The notes under the pieces were generated by a model, which saw only the letters and a list, made by a program, of their open reading frames with translations, had not been told where the DNA came from and searched no databases. DNA of 64,000 bases from JAHFUA01 sp963808725. GTDB lineage: Bacteria > Acidobacteriota > Terriglobia > Terriglobales > Acidobacteriaceae. The stretch is taken from assembly GCA_963808725.1 (NCBI GenBank), contig CAWEGO010000004.1:1-64000 (forward strand). Direction: 5' to 3'. Positions 53,313 through 61,866 of the stretch are shown piece after piece (position 1 is the first letter of the stretch; the number at the start of each line of letters is the position of its first letter). The position numbers were made by a program, and so were the translations under genes.

Positions 53313-55106
53313 TTACTTCGCCACCGTCGTCCCGCCCCCGCCCTTGTTCTGCGCTACGACCCACTCGTTTATCCTGGTCTCCAGCACGTTGAGCGGCAGG
53401 GCGCCGGCGCCCAGCACCTGGTCGTGGAAGGCGCGCAGGTCGAATTTGTCGCCCAGTTGTTGGCGGGCGCGCTCGCGCAGTTCCAGAATCTTGAGCTGGC
53501 CGATCTTGTAGCTGAGCGCCTGCGCCGGCCAGGCGATGTAGCGATCCGTTTCCGACTGCACGTCGGGCTCGTCGATGGCCGAGTGCGCGTGGAAGTAATC
53601 CACCACCTGTTGGCGCGTCCAGTGCTTGTAGTGGAAGCCGGTATCGACCACCAGCCGGATGGAGCGAAGCATTTCGTCCTGTAGACGGCCGTAGTCGCTG
53701 TACGGGTCTTGGTAGAAGCCCATCTCCTTCCCGAGTTTCTCGCAGTAGAACGCCCATCCCTCCATGTAGGCGCCGTAGAAGGCTTGCTGGCGAAAAGGCG
53801 GCAGCTCGGGAAGCTCTTGCGCAATGGAGATCTGCATGTGGTGCCCGGGAACGCCCTCGTGATAGGCGGTGGATTCGATGGTGATCAGCTTGCGGTGCGC
53901 GAAGTCGCTGGTGTTGACCATCACGTGGCCGGGTCGCGAGCCATCGGGGGTGCCTTGGTTGTAGTGGGTGGCGTCTTCCTTCTCGTGGAACTCCTCGATG
54001 GGCATGATTTCCAGCTTCGTCTTGGGCAGGCGGCCGAAGACAGTGGGCAATTGTTTCCACATGGCATCGGTGTAGCTGCGATAGAGATCGAGGATCTGCT
54101 GCCGCGAGTGCGCGTGCAGCTTGGGATCTTTTTCGATGTCGGCGTTGAAGGTCTTCAAGTCCTTGTAGCCGAGCTTCTGGGCGATGGCCAGCATCTGCAC
54201 TTCGATTTCTGCCACCTGCTTGAGGCCGATCTGATGGATTTCCTCTGGCGTAAGGTCGGTGGTCGTGCTGCGCTTGACCATGGCGGCATAGCGGGCGCTG
54301 CCGTCGGGCAGCGACCACACCCCCGGATCGGTGCGGCCCTGCGGCGCATACTGCTCACGCACGAACTTGGCGAATTTCGTGTACGCCGGGTTAATCGATT
54401 CGCGGATGGCGGCGATGGTCTGGTCGTGCAGGCGCTTGCGGTCGGCCTCGGAGATCGAGTCGGGGAACTTCGCCAAGGGCCGCGCGAAGGGGCTCTTCTC
54501 CACGTCGGCGGTGACGATGTTATCGGCCTGCGTGGCGACCTTCTCCAGCAGCAAGCGCGGCGGCATCAGGTGGTCGGCCATGCCGTGGCGCATGTTGTCC
54601 ATGGTGTCGTCCAGCACTTTGGGGAACTTGCGCAGGCGGGCGATGTAATCCTCGTAGTCCTTCACGTTGGTGAAGGCCAGCAGGGCCACCAGTTGCGGCA
54701 TCTGCAGGTGGGGCCCGTTCATCTGGCTGACCGGCATCTCCCATTCTTTGAAGGGAGCGAAATCGAGCTGCTGCCGGAGGTCGCGGACCATGAGCGCCTT
54801 GTTGAGGGTTTCCTGCTCGGGGAAGCCGCTGCTGTCGATGGCCTCGAAGCGCGCCAGGAACTTGCGCGTCATCTCCAGGTCGTCCAGGACAAACTTCAAC
54901 GACACGTCGGAGAGCTGGTCGTTATAGCGCTTGTCGCCCAGGATGGAGGCGAACTCGGGGCTGGTCTTGAGGGTGTATTCCCATTGCTCGGCGAGCAGGG
55001 CGTTCAGGGCCTTACGGCGAGCCTCGATGTCGGCAGCGGGCGGCGCGGCGGCCACCATCGGCAGAAGCGGCAATAACAGCAGCAGAAATAGCAAGACAAA
55101 GCGCAT
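53313..55106 (-). CDS. DUF885 family secreted peptidase-like protein
   Basis: This 597-residue protein has a signal peptide (FVLLFLLLLLPLLPMVAAA). The family pattern is clear: EQWEYTLKTSPEFASILGDK, MPQLVALLAFTNVKDYEDYI, then the metalloprotease-like motif STAYHEGVPGHHMQISIAQE near residue 410. Glu and two His of this HEGxPGHH motif could bind zinc. GAYMEGWAFYCEKLGKEMGF, with another Glu, and RLVVDTGFHYKHWTRQQVVD follow. It is probably a periplasmic or outer-membrane metallopeptidase. Substrate is unknown. It converges with nuoB across a long hairpin repeat. Confidence 0.85.
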   Translation of the reverse strand: MRFVLLFLLLLLPLLPMVAAAPPAADIEARRKALNALLAEQWEYTLKTSPEFASILGDKRYNDQLSDVSLKFVLDDLEMTRKFLARFEAIDSSGFPEQETLNKALMVRDLRQQLDFAPFKEWEMPVSQMNGPHLQMPQLVALLAFTNVKDYEDYIARLRKFPKVLDDTMDNMRHGMADHLMPPRLLLEKVATQADNIVTADVEKSPFARPLAKFPDSISEADRKRLHDQTIAAIRESINPAYTKFAKFVREQYAPQGRTDPGVWSLPDGSARYAAMVKRSTTTDLTPEEIHQIGLKQVAEIEVQMLAIAQKLGYKDLKTFNADIEKDPKLHAHSRQQILDLYRSYTDAMWKQLPTVFGRLPKTKLEIMPIEEFHEKEDATHYNQGTPDGSRPGHVMVNTSDFAHRKLITIESTAYHEGVPGHHMQISIAQELPELPPFRQQAFYGAYMEGWAFYCEKLGKEMGFYQDPYSDYGRLQDEMLRSIRLVVDTGFHYKHWTRQQVVDYFHAHSAIDEPDVQSETDRYIAWPAQALSYKIGQLKILELRERARQQLGDKFDLRAFHDQVLGAGALPLNVLETRINEWVVAQNKGGGGTTVAK

Positions 55107-55221
55107 CCAGTTCTCCTCTTGCGGCAGAAATCACGTGTCGTTCGGTACGAAGCAGGCGCTCCGAAAGTTTACCCCAGGAAGCAGGCATTAGACGGACCAG
55201 GAGCCGCTTGGATAGCAAAAT

Positions 55222-55282
55222 GCCACGGGTTTACACGGATATTAGCGGATATGTTTCATCCGTGTTCAATCCGTGCAACCCA
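55222..55282. repeat. CACGGAT-type interspersed repeat
   Basis: The stretch contains GCCACGGGTTTACACGGATA, CATCCGTGTTCAATCCGTGC. Copies of CACGGAT occur in both orientations. The unit resembles the repeats at 63577 and, weakly, 5378. Confidence 0.65.
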
Positions 55283-55310
55283 ATGGTCACGTGCGTCTTG
55301 AGTCTTGGAT

Positions 55311-55490
55311 GTCATCCTTCGCGAGGTTGAGGCGCCTAGCGGGCGTCCGAGCCCGCTGCCGAAATCCCGAGCGAAGCGAGGGACCTACCGAGCGGAGGAT
55401 CTGACGATGCGGGCTGCACGACCGGCAATGGTGGAGCAAGCTTCGTCGTCAGATTCTCCCGCCTTCCCGTAGGTCGGCGGAAGAATGACA
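55311..55490. repeat. GTCATCC-type interspersed hairpin repeat (degenerate)
   Basis: It begins GTCATCCTTCGCGAGGTTGA and ends GGAAGAATGACA, with internal AAATCCCGAGCGAAGCGAGG. The repeat matches the 598 and 58734 elements in parts. It may be a fusion of two copies and lies upstream of the GHMP kinase. Confidence 0.55.
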
Positions 55491-55549
55491 CCTCTCGCTG
55501 AAGCTGGCAGATACAGCACGCCATGTCTCTCCAAATCCTCCCGCCGTGA

Positions 55550-55555
55550 TACAAC
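55550..55555 (+). promoter_or_regulatory. -10 box eight bases before the GHMP kinase ATG
   Basis: TACAAC is followed by TGCCCCAT and the ATG at 55564. It matches the leaderless pattern at nuoB and nadE less tightly. Confidence 0.4.
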
Positions 55556-55563
55556 TGCCCCAT

Positions 55564-56586
55564 ATGGCACAACGCGAATCCCTGACGGCGCACGCTCCCT
55601 GCCGGGTGGACCTGGCCGGGGGCACGGTGGACATCTGGCCGCTTTACCTGTTTCACCCCGGAGCGGTGACGGTGAACTTCGCGGTCAGCGTGCTGACGCG
55701 CTGCACCATCCGGCGGCTGGCGGGGAAGAAGATCCATCTCAAATCGCTGGACACCGGCGCCGAGGATCGCTTCGCCGATTGTGGCGAGCTGTGCGCGGCT
55801 AAGAAAGTCCGCCACGCGCTGGCCGCGTATCTGATCCGCTTCTTTTGTCCGGAAGGCGGGCTGGAGCTGGAGACGCACTCGGAATCGCCGGCGGGGGCGG
55901 GCATCTCCGGCTCGTCGGCGCTGATGATCGCGACCACGGCGGCGCTGGCCCGCTGGACGGGCCGCAAGCTGGGACGGGAAGAAATCCGCGTGCTGGCGCA
56001 GAACGTGGAGGCGCAACTGATCCGCGTCCCTACCGGCTGCCAGGACTACTATCCCGCGCTCTACGGCGGGGTGAGCGCCATTCATCTCGATCCTGACGGC
56101 ATCCATCGCGAAGCCGTGCCCGTGTCCGCCGGCGAAATCGACGCTCGCTTCTTGCTGGTCTATACCGGAGCGCCGCGCCAGTCGGGCATCAACAACTGGG
56201 AAGTGTTCAAGGCGCACATCAACGGCGACCGCCGCGTCTTCCGCAACTTCGAGGAGATCGTTGGGGTGGCGCGCGCCATGCACGCCGCCCTCGCCGCTGC
56301 CCAATGGGAGGAAGTTGCGCGTCTGCTGCGCGCGGAGTGGAAGCTGCGCAAGACCAACGCTCCCGGGATCACCACCCCGTTGGTCGACAAGCTGGTGGCC
56401 ATCGCCGGCAAAAACGGGGGTCTGGCGGCCAAGGTGTGCGGCGCCGGCGGCGGAGGTTGCGTCGTCTTCCAGGTGGAACCGGAGGCGAAGCCGCGCGTGG
56501 CCGAAGCCATCCGCGCCAGCGGCGGGCAGATCCTGGGGTTTCGGGTGGCGCGTCAGGGCCTGAGGATCACAGGAAGAACGCCATGA
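55564..56586 (+). CDS. GHMP family sugar kinase
   Basis: This 340-residue protein has all three GHMP motifs: N-terminal TAHAPCRVDLAGGTVDIWPL, the ATP loop ESPAGAGISGSSALMIATTA near residue 105, and GLAAKVCGAGGGGCVVFQVE near residue 295. The RVDLAGGTVD start is like the heptose-7-phosphate and fucose kinases, so the substrate is probably a sugar or sugar phosphate such as D-glycero-D-manno-heptose 7-phosphate. That is an inference. Its stop overlaps the CPBP protease ATG by four bases. ATG 55564 follows TACAAC by eight bases. Confidence 0.8.
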   Translation: MAQRESLTAHAPCRVDLAGGTVDIWPLYLFHPGAVTVNFAVSVLTRCTIRRLAGKKIHLKSLDTGAEDRFADCGELCAAKKVRHALAAYLIRFFCPEGGLELETHSESPAGAGISGSSALMIATTAALARWTGRKLGREEIRVLAQNVEAQLIRVPTGCQDYYPALYGGVSAIHLDPDGIHREAVPVSAGEIDARFLLVYTGAPRQSGINNWEVFKAHINGDRRVFRNFEEIVGVARAMHAALAAAQWEEVARLLRAEWKLRKTNAPGITTPLVDKLVAIAGKNGGLAAKVCGAGGGGCVVFQVEPEAKPRVAEAIRASGGQILGFRVARQGLRITGRTP

Positions 56587-57518
56587 GGCCGAGCCCCATC
56601 TTCTTTGCCCCGGATCACCGGCTGCGCGCGGGGTGGCGGTTCCTGGTGTCGATCGGGGTGGTGTTGGTCGCTGCCAGCTTGATGAGGCTTATCCGGAGGT
56701 TTTCCCCGGACATGCACCATTTCGGCGGAAGCACAATACTGCTGCTGACCCTGCTGCTGGCGCTGCTGATCGCGGGATTCGCGGTCCTGCTCCATTACCT
56801 CGACCGGGTGCGCAGCGGCTTGCTGCCGGCCATGGGCTTGCCGCTGGACCGCAGCGCACTAAAAGACACGGGGGTAGGAGTCGTGTTTGGAGTAACGATG
56901 GTTTCGGCTTGCGTGGGCGTGATCGCCGTGCTCGGCCGCGTGCGACTGCAAGCCGGCCCGGTGCACACCGGGCCCATCGCGGTGGTGCTGGGAACGGCCC
57001 TGGTGGCGGCGATGAACGAGGAAGTGGTGTTCCGCGGCTATCCCTTCCAGCGGCTGGTAGAGGCGATCGGGGCGCCGGGAGCGGTGATTTTGCTGGCAGG
57101 CTTGTTTGGGGCCGGGCATCTGCAGAACCCGAGTGCCACCATATGGGGGGCTCTGAACACCGTCGGGTTTGGGGTATTCATGGCGCTGGGGTATCTACGC
57201 ACGCGCGCTCTGTGGCTGCCTTGGGGTGTGCACTTTGCCTGGAACCTGGGCTTGGGATTAGGTTATGGGTTGACGGTCAGCGGTCTCAGCCAATTCTCCG
57301 TGGTGGTGCATGGGACGATGGTCGGTCCGCGGTGGCTCACTGGAGGAGACTATGGGATCGAAGCCAGCGCCACGGCAACCGTGGGCTTGCTGGTCGCGAC
57401 CGCGGCTTTGCTGCTCTTCGTGAAGCCGCGGCCGGCGCCGGAGATCATCGTCGGCGGGGACGAGCCGCCGCGAATCACTCCTGGCCCTGACCAGATTTCC
57501 CTCGGCGGCATCCAATAA
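56583..57518 (+). CDS. CPBP family intramembrane glutamic endopeptidase
   Basis: This 311-residue protein has about eight membrane helices. The three catalytic motifs are all present: AAMNEEVVFRGYPFQRLVEA near residue 143, LFGAGHLQNPSATIWGALN near residue 178, and WLPWGVHFAWNLGLGLGYGL near residue 215. These supply Glu-Glu-Arg, His and His-Asn of Abi/Rce1-type proteases. Substrates of bacterial CPBP proteases are mostly unknown. The ATG overlaps the GHMP kinase stop (ATGA), so they are co-translated. Overlap with a sugar kinase does not suggest a common pathway to me. Confidence 0.87.
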   Translation: MRPSPIFFAPDHRLRAGWRFLVSIGVVLVAASLMRLIRRFSPDMHHFGGSTILLLTLLLALLIAGFAVLLHYLDRVRSGLLPAMGLPLDRSALKDTGVGVVFGVTMVSACVGVIAVLGRVRLQAGPVHTGPIAVVLGTALVAAMNEEVVFRGYPFQRLVEAIGAPGAVILLAGLFGAGHLQNPSATIWGALNTVGFGVFMALGYLRTRALWLPWGVHFAWNLGLGLGYGLTVSGLSQFSVVVHGTMVGPRWLTGGDYGIEASATATVGLLVATAALLLFVKPRPAPEIIVGGDEPPRITPGPDQISLGGIQ

Positions 57519-57586
57519 TCAGCCTCGACAGCAGTTGCAAAAAATCCGCCGGAGGCGAATCATAGGCCAGCCCCGCGGAGACTTCC

Positions 57587-58865
57587 GTGACCCGTCGCCA
57601 GAGTGCAATCGCCGTCCTGCTGATTCTCGCCGCGTGCGCGTGGGCGGACTCCCAACCCACGGGCGCCACATCCGCGCCTCCGGCCAAGCGCCAGCCCATG
57701 TCGCAGAAGACGCGCTTCTACGTCATCCGCGGACTGCAATCGGAAATCGCCTTCGCTCGTAAGCCGTTTCCCGTAGGGACCAAGGGCATCACCTTGCACG
57801 AGGACGGAACTACTACGCCCGCCGAAGACCAACTGAAACAGGGGGTGGGGATAGTCGGGGTAGCGGTCCGTCCCGGCGACCGCGTCACCATTACCAACAT
57901 CCGGATCGCCAAAGACTTCATCCTGTTTGAGCTCAACGGCGGTCCTATGAAAAAGAAGAAATGGTATGACCACATCGACGTGGGCATGGCGGGTGCCCCC
58001 ACGGTGACACGAACGGCGGATCGACCTCCCGACAATCCCCGGGGCGCGCTGCTGATCCTGGCCTTTAAGGGCTTTGTCCCGGAGATTGCGCCCGACGCGC
58101 TCAAACAGATGCTGTACCCGGTACTCGACTTCAGCAGCAAGTCTGCCGCCGAAGCTTATCTGGATACCATCCCGCCCAAAGCCAAAGAAGCCATCAAGAA
58201 CCACCAGGTGCTCGTGGGCATGGACCAGGATATGGTGATCTACGCCATGGGGCGGCCGCTGAAGAAGATACCGCGAAACCGACGAGCACGGCAGGGCGTA
58301 CGAGGAATGGTTGTACGGCGAACCTCCGCAGGACGTACAGTTCGTGCGCTTTATCGGTCCCGAGGTGGTGCAGTTGAAGATCATGAAGGTGGACGGGCAA
58401 AAGATCGTCCGCACCGAGAAAGAAGTGGACCTCAAGGAAGTCCGCCAAGCCGAGGCGCGCAAGCGCGAGCAGGAGGAGGCCGCCAAGCCGAAGCCGGTGG
58501 CGAACCGTCCTACGCTGCGGCTTCCGGGAGAAGAAGACGATCCGTCGGTGCCGCACAGAACCGCGCCGTCCGGACCCGCTCCTGTGGATCCCAACCAGAC
58601 CGATCCCACGCTGGGCCCGCCGCGCAACCCACCGCCAGCGACGCAACCTCCACCGCAGAATCCTGCTCCGCCCGGTGATCCCAACGCGACCGAACGGTGG
58701 GTATCGCAAATCGCGAGGTATTCAAAAATCATTGTCATCCCGAGCGAAGCGCGACGTGAGCTGGCGAACGGAGCGCGAGTCGAGGGACCCCTGCTCTCAC
58801 AATCGAGTCTCGTGGGCATAGGGGTCCCTCGACTCGCGCCAAAACCCGGCGCTCGCTCGGGATGA
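57587..58865 (+). CDS. Secreted protein of unknown function (one frameshift; repeat-derived C-terminus)
   Basis: About 425 residues after removing one base. It starts with a signal peptide (QSAIAVLLILAACAWA). The body includes KTRFYVIRGLQSEIAFARKP, GVAVRPGDRVTITNIRIAKD and DVGMAGAPTVTRTADRPPDN. At about 58269 an extra A (AAGAAGATACCGC) shifts the frame. The next frame continues YRETDEHGRAYEEWLYGEPP, QDVQFVRFIGPEVVQLKIMK, and a proline-rich tail (PRNPPPATQPPPQNPAPPGD). The last 43 residues (IVIPSEARRELANGARVEGP onward) are encoded by the repeat at 58734-58866, so the ancestral stop is lost. I do not recognise the family. Confidence 0.65.
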
Positions 58866-58866
58866 C
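58734..58866. repeat. GTCATCCCGAGCGA-type hairpin repeat inserted at a gene end
   Basis: GTCATCCCGAGCGAAGCGCG opens and CGCTCGGGATGAC closes the unit; inner arms include GCGAGTCGAGGGACCCCT and AGGGGTCCCTCGACTCGC. The element is 133 bases and folds on itself. It overlaps the last 43 codons of the upstream gene. Confidence 0.8.
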
Positions 58867-58919
58867 AATCCTTCACCAAAACATCCTTCCGCGAGTTGGC
58901 GCGAAACCGCGCGCCCTTT

Positions 58920-58925
58920 TACACT
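58920..58925 (+). promoter_or_regulatory. -10 box six bases before nadE GTG (leaderless candidate)
   Basis: TACACT is followed by AGTTAG and the GTG at 58932. TTGGCG at 58896-58901 is a possible -35 with an 18-base spacer. Confidence 0.55.
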
Positions 58926-58931
58926 AGTTAG

Positions 58932-60572
58932 GTGAAGATCGCGCTCGGCCAGATCAATCCTACCGTCGGTGACTTTGAGGGCAACGCTGCACGGATCATC
59001 GAGTGTGCGCGCCGCGCCCGCGACGGGCGGGCGGAGCTGGTGGTTTTTTCCGAGCTGTGCGTGTGCGGTTATCCGCCGCGCGATCTGGTGGAGAAGCCCT
59101 CCTTCGTCCAGGCGAACTGCCGCGCGGCTTCCCACATCGCCGAGAGCACACGCGGCATCGCGGTGGTCTGCGGCCTGGTGACGCCGGCGCAATCCGACAC
59201 CGGGAAATCGGTGATGAACTCGGCGGCGATGCTGCGCGAGGGCCGCATCGAACATATTCAATCCAAGATGCTCCTGCCCACCTACGACGTCTTCGACGAG
59301 GCGCGCAACTTCGCCCCCGCTAAACACCAGGAGGTGATGCCCTTCGGTGGACGCAAGCTGGCGCTGACCGTCTGCGAGGATGCGTGGAACGACAAGAACT
59401 TCTGGGACCGGCGTCTCTATGGCATCGATCCGGTGGAGATGCTGATGGGCGCGGGCGGCAACTTCGTCATCAACATCTCGGCCTCGCCTTTCCACATCGG
59501 CAAGCGCGAGTTTCGCACCCGCATGCTGGCGGCCATCGCGCGCGAGTACAAGGCGCCGCTGGTGATGGTGAACCAAGTAGGCGGCAACGACCAATTGGTG
59601 TTCGACGGCTCCAGCCTCGCGTTGGGCCCTGATGGGCAAGTGGTGGCGCGGGCCAAGTCGTTCGAGGAGGACCTGGTTTTCCTCGACACCGAAACCCTGG
59701 CCGGCGACCTGCATCCGCAGGTGGAGGGTGAGGAGGCCAGCGCCTATGCCGCGCTGGTGCTGGGCACGCGCGACTACGTGCGCAAGTGTGGGTTCGAGCG
59801 GGTGATCGTCGGGCTGAGCGGGGGCATCGATTCGGCGCTCACCGCCTGCATCGCCGTGGACGCGCTGGGCGCGGCCAACGTCACCGGCGTCGGCATGCCG
59901 GGGCCGTACTCCTCGCGCGGCTCGATCGACGACGCCCGCGTGCTCGCTACCAATCTCGGCATCCATTTCGAGGTCCTGCCGATCGGCGAGGTCTTCGAAG
60001 ATTTTCGCAACACGCTCAAACCCGCTTTCGCCGGGCGTTCCGAGGACGTAACCGAAGAAAACATCCAGGCGCGTATTCGCGGCACGCTGCTGATGGCGCT
60101 CTCCAACAAGTTCGGGGCGCTGGTGCTCACCACGGGCAACAAGTCGGAGCTGGCGGTGGGCTACTGCACCCTCTACGGCGACATGGTCGGCGGCATGGCG
60201 GTGATCTCCGACGTGCCCAAGACCCTGGTCTACCGCCTGGCGCGCCACGTGAACTCGCGCCGGCCGGTGATCCCGCAAGCCACGCTCGAGAAGCCGCCCT
60301 CGGCCGAGTTGCGTCCCAACCAGACCGACCAGGACACATTGCCGCCCTACGACGTACTGGACACCATCCTGGAAGACTATGTCGAAGATTTGAAAACCCC
60401 GGAGCAGATCGCGGCGGAGCGGCACTACGACCTGGCGCTGGTGCGCAAGGTGGCGCGCATGATCGAGCGCAGCGAATACAAGCGCCAACAGGCCGCGCCC
60501 GGCATCAAGATCACTGAGAAAGCCTTCGGCATGGGACGGCGTTTTCCCATCGCCCAGAAATCCGACGTGTGA
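58932..60572 (+). CDS. nadE: Glutamine-dependent NAD+ synthase
   Basis: This 546-residue protein is the two-domain enzyme. The N-terminal nitrilase-type glutaminase has its catalytic triad: Glu in VVFSELCVCGYPPRDLV, Lys in HIQSKMLLPTYDVFDE and Cys in LTVCEDAWNDKNFW. The C-terminal ATP pyrophosphatase domain has VIVGLSGGIDSALTACIAVD near residue 295, and ALVLTTGNKSELAVGYCTLY follows. It makes NAD+ from deamido-NAD+ using glutamine-derived ammonia. The GTG start fits the -10 box at 58920. The stop overlaps a GTG and lies 12 bases before the ATG of the thioredoxin-like gene, so the two are probably co-transcribed. Confidence 0.95.
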   Translation: MKIALGQINPTVGDFEGNAARIIECARRARDGRAELVVFSELCVCGYPPRDLVEKPSFVQANCRAASHIAESTRGIAVVCGLVTPAQSDTGKSVMNSAAMLREGRIEHIQSKMLLPTYDVFDEARNFAPAKHQEVMPFGGRKLALTVCEDAWNDKNFWDRRLYGIDPVEMLMGAGGNFVINISASPFHIGKREFRTRMLAAIAREYKAPLVMVNQVGGNDQLVFDGSSLALGPDGQVVARAKSFEEDLVFLDTETLAGDLHPQVEGEEASAYAALVLGTRDYVRKCGFERVIVGLSGGIDSALTACIAVDALGAANVTGVGMPGPYSSRGSIDDARVLATNLGIHFEVLPIGEVFEDFRNTLKPAFAGRSEDVTEENIQARIRGTLLMALSNKFGALVLTTGNKSELAVGYCTLYGDMVGGMAVISDVPKTLVYRLARHVNSRRPVIPQATLEKPPSAELRPNQTDQDTLPPYDVLDTILEDYVEDLKTPEQIAAERHYDLALVRKVARMIERSEYKRQQAAPGIKITEKAFGMGRRFPIAQKSDV

Positions 60573-60583
60573 GAAAGGACATC

Positions 60584-61474
60584 ATGCAGCGTGCGCTGTT
60601 CCTACTGATCGTGTTGCTGGCGGCAAGGAGCTGGGGCCAACAGGCCTCGACCACCAACCCTCCCGCGGCGCCAACTTCGCAGAAGCTGCCTTCCAAGGAG
60701 ACGGTGGAGTCGTTCATGAAGCACTGGTTCGGCTACGACTCCAGCATCACCTGGCAGGTGGCGCAGATCCAGCCCTCGGAGGTACCCGGCTTCGCAGAGG
60801 TGGTGGTGGCCATGGAAAAGGGCGGGCAGCGGCAGCAGATGGTACTTTACGTCACGCCGGACGAGAAACACGCGTTCACTGGAGAGATCATCCCCTTCGG
60901 CGCCGACCCGTTTGCGCCCGCGCGCAAAGAACTGGCCACCAGCACCACTGGCATTGCGCGCGGACCGGCCAGTGCCCAACTGACCGTCGTCGAGTTCAGC
61001 GACCTGGAATGTCCACACTGCAAGCAAGCGCAACCTGTCATCGACAAGTTGATGGGCGACTTCCCTAACGCGCGCCTCGTCTTCCAGCAGTTTCCCCTCG
61101 AAGCGGTGCATCCCTGGGCCTTCAAAGCAGCCACCTGGGCGGAGTGCATCGGGCGGGAGAACAACGCGGCCTTCTGGAAATTCGTGAACGGAGTTTATGA
61201 CGACCAACTCAACATCGATCCCCAGAATGCCGATGCCAAGATGAAAGAGCACGCCACTGCCGCCGGCGCCGACGCCGCGCGCGCCGCCACCTGTGCCGCC
61301 AGCCCCGAGACTGCCAAGGCCGCGCGCGACTCGCTCGAACTGGGCAAGGCCCTGGGCGTCACCGGCACCCCTACCGTGTTTCTCAACGGCCGCAAAATTG
61401 GCGGCGTCACCAGCATGCCCTACGACACGCTAAAGGACCTGGCGCACTTCGCGGAGAGCCAAGGGTCGAAGTAG
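60584..61474 (+). CDS. DsbA/thioredoxin-fold secreted protein
   Basis: This 296-residue protein starts at ATG 60584, which has AAAGGA in front; the GTG at 60569 is less likely. It has a signal peptide (ALFLLIVLLAARSWGQ). An N-terminal region of about 110 residues (ESFMKHWFGYDSSITWQVAQ) is unassigned. The thioredoxin domain has the redox motif VEFSDLECPHCKQAQPVIDK, followed by FKAATWAECIGRENNAAFWK and the cis-Pro region GVTGTPTVFLNGRKIGG. CPHC is typical of DsbA-type oxidases. It folds periplasmic proteins by making disulfides. It is coupled to nadE and converges with the Fe-S scaffold gene. Confidence 0.87.
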   Translation: MQRALFLLIVLLAARSWGQQASTTNPPAAPTSQKLPSKETVESFMKHWFGYDSSITWQVAQIQPSEVPGFAEVVVAMEKGGQRQQMVLYVTPDEKHAFTGEIIPFGADPFAPARKELATSTTGIARGPASAQLTVVEFSDLECPHCKQAQPVIDKLMGDFPNARLVFQQFPLEAVHPWAFKAATWAECIGRENNAAFWKFVNGVYDDQLNIDPQNADAKMKEHATAAGADAARAATCAASPETAKAARDSLELGKALGVTGTPTVFLNGRKIGGVTSMPYDTLKDLAHFAESQGSK

Positions 61475-61482
61475 CGTAGGAG

Positions 61483-61842
61483 TTACGAGCCGAGTTGTTT
61501 GAGCGCAGCCTTGAGCGCGTCGAGCGCCAGATGGCTGGCGTGCATAGATTCATTCGGCAGACCTCCCACTGTGGCGACGATGGCTTCGCGTTGGAGCGCC
61601 GCCGCCTGCGCCGGCGTCAGGCCGAGAAGCATCTCCGTCAGCGCTGATCCGCAGGCGATGGAGGCGACGCATCCGCGGGTGCGATAGCGGGCCTCGGCGA
61701 TGCGCCCGGCGGCCAGCTTGAGGGTGAGCTGCATGATGTCGCCGCAGGCCGGATTCTCCACCCGCACAGAAGCGTCGGCGCCGGCGATCTCGCCCACGTT
61801 GCGCGGGTGCTCGAAATGATCGAGCAGCTTGGCGGAGTACAC
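61483..61842 (-). CDS. IscU/NifU-like Fe-S cluster scaffold protein
   Basis: This 119-residue protein starts at GTG 61842. It has the IscU/NifU N-domain pattern: YSAKLLDHFEHPRNVGEIAG, then ENPACGDIMQLTLKLAAGRI with the first Cys and CVASIACGSALTEML with the second region. The usual third Cys is replaced: ESMHASHLALDALKAALKQ has Ala after His. This ESxHAS form appears to be a property of a subgroup. It probably assembles or carries Fe-S clusters with reduced coordination. TACAAT lies six bases before the start. No cysteine desulfurase is adjacent. Confidence 0.8.
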   Translation of the reverse strand: MYSAKLLDHFEHPRNVGEIAGADASVRVENPACGDIMQLTLKLAAGRIAEARYRTRGCVASIACGSALTEMLLGLTPAQAAALQREAIVATVGGLPNESMHASHLALDALKAALKQLGS

Positions 61843-61848
61843 GCAGGG

Positions 61849-61854
61849 ATTGTA
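61849..61854 (-). promoter_or_regulatory. -10 box six bases before the Fe-S scaffold GTG
   Basis: On the minus strand TACAAT is followed by CCCTGC and the GTG start at 61842. It has the same spacing as nuoB and nadE. Confidence 0.5.
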
Positions 61855-61866
61855 GTGCAGCCCAAG

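Noticed and set aside
53709..55076. A 455-codon plus-strand frame opposite the DUF885 gene
   Set aside because: It has no motifs; the DUF885 gene has a signal peptide and HEGxPGHH.
58797..60488. A 563-codon minus-strand frame opposite nadE
   Set aside because: nadE is complete with all catalytic residues on the plus strand. The antisense frame is a shadow.
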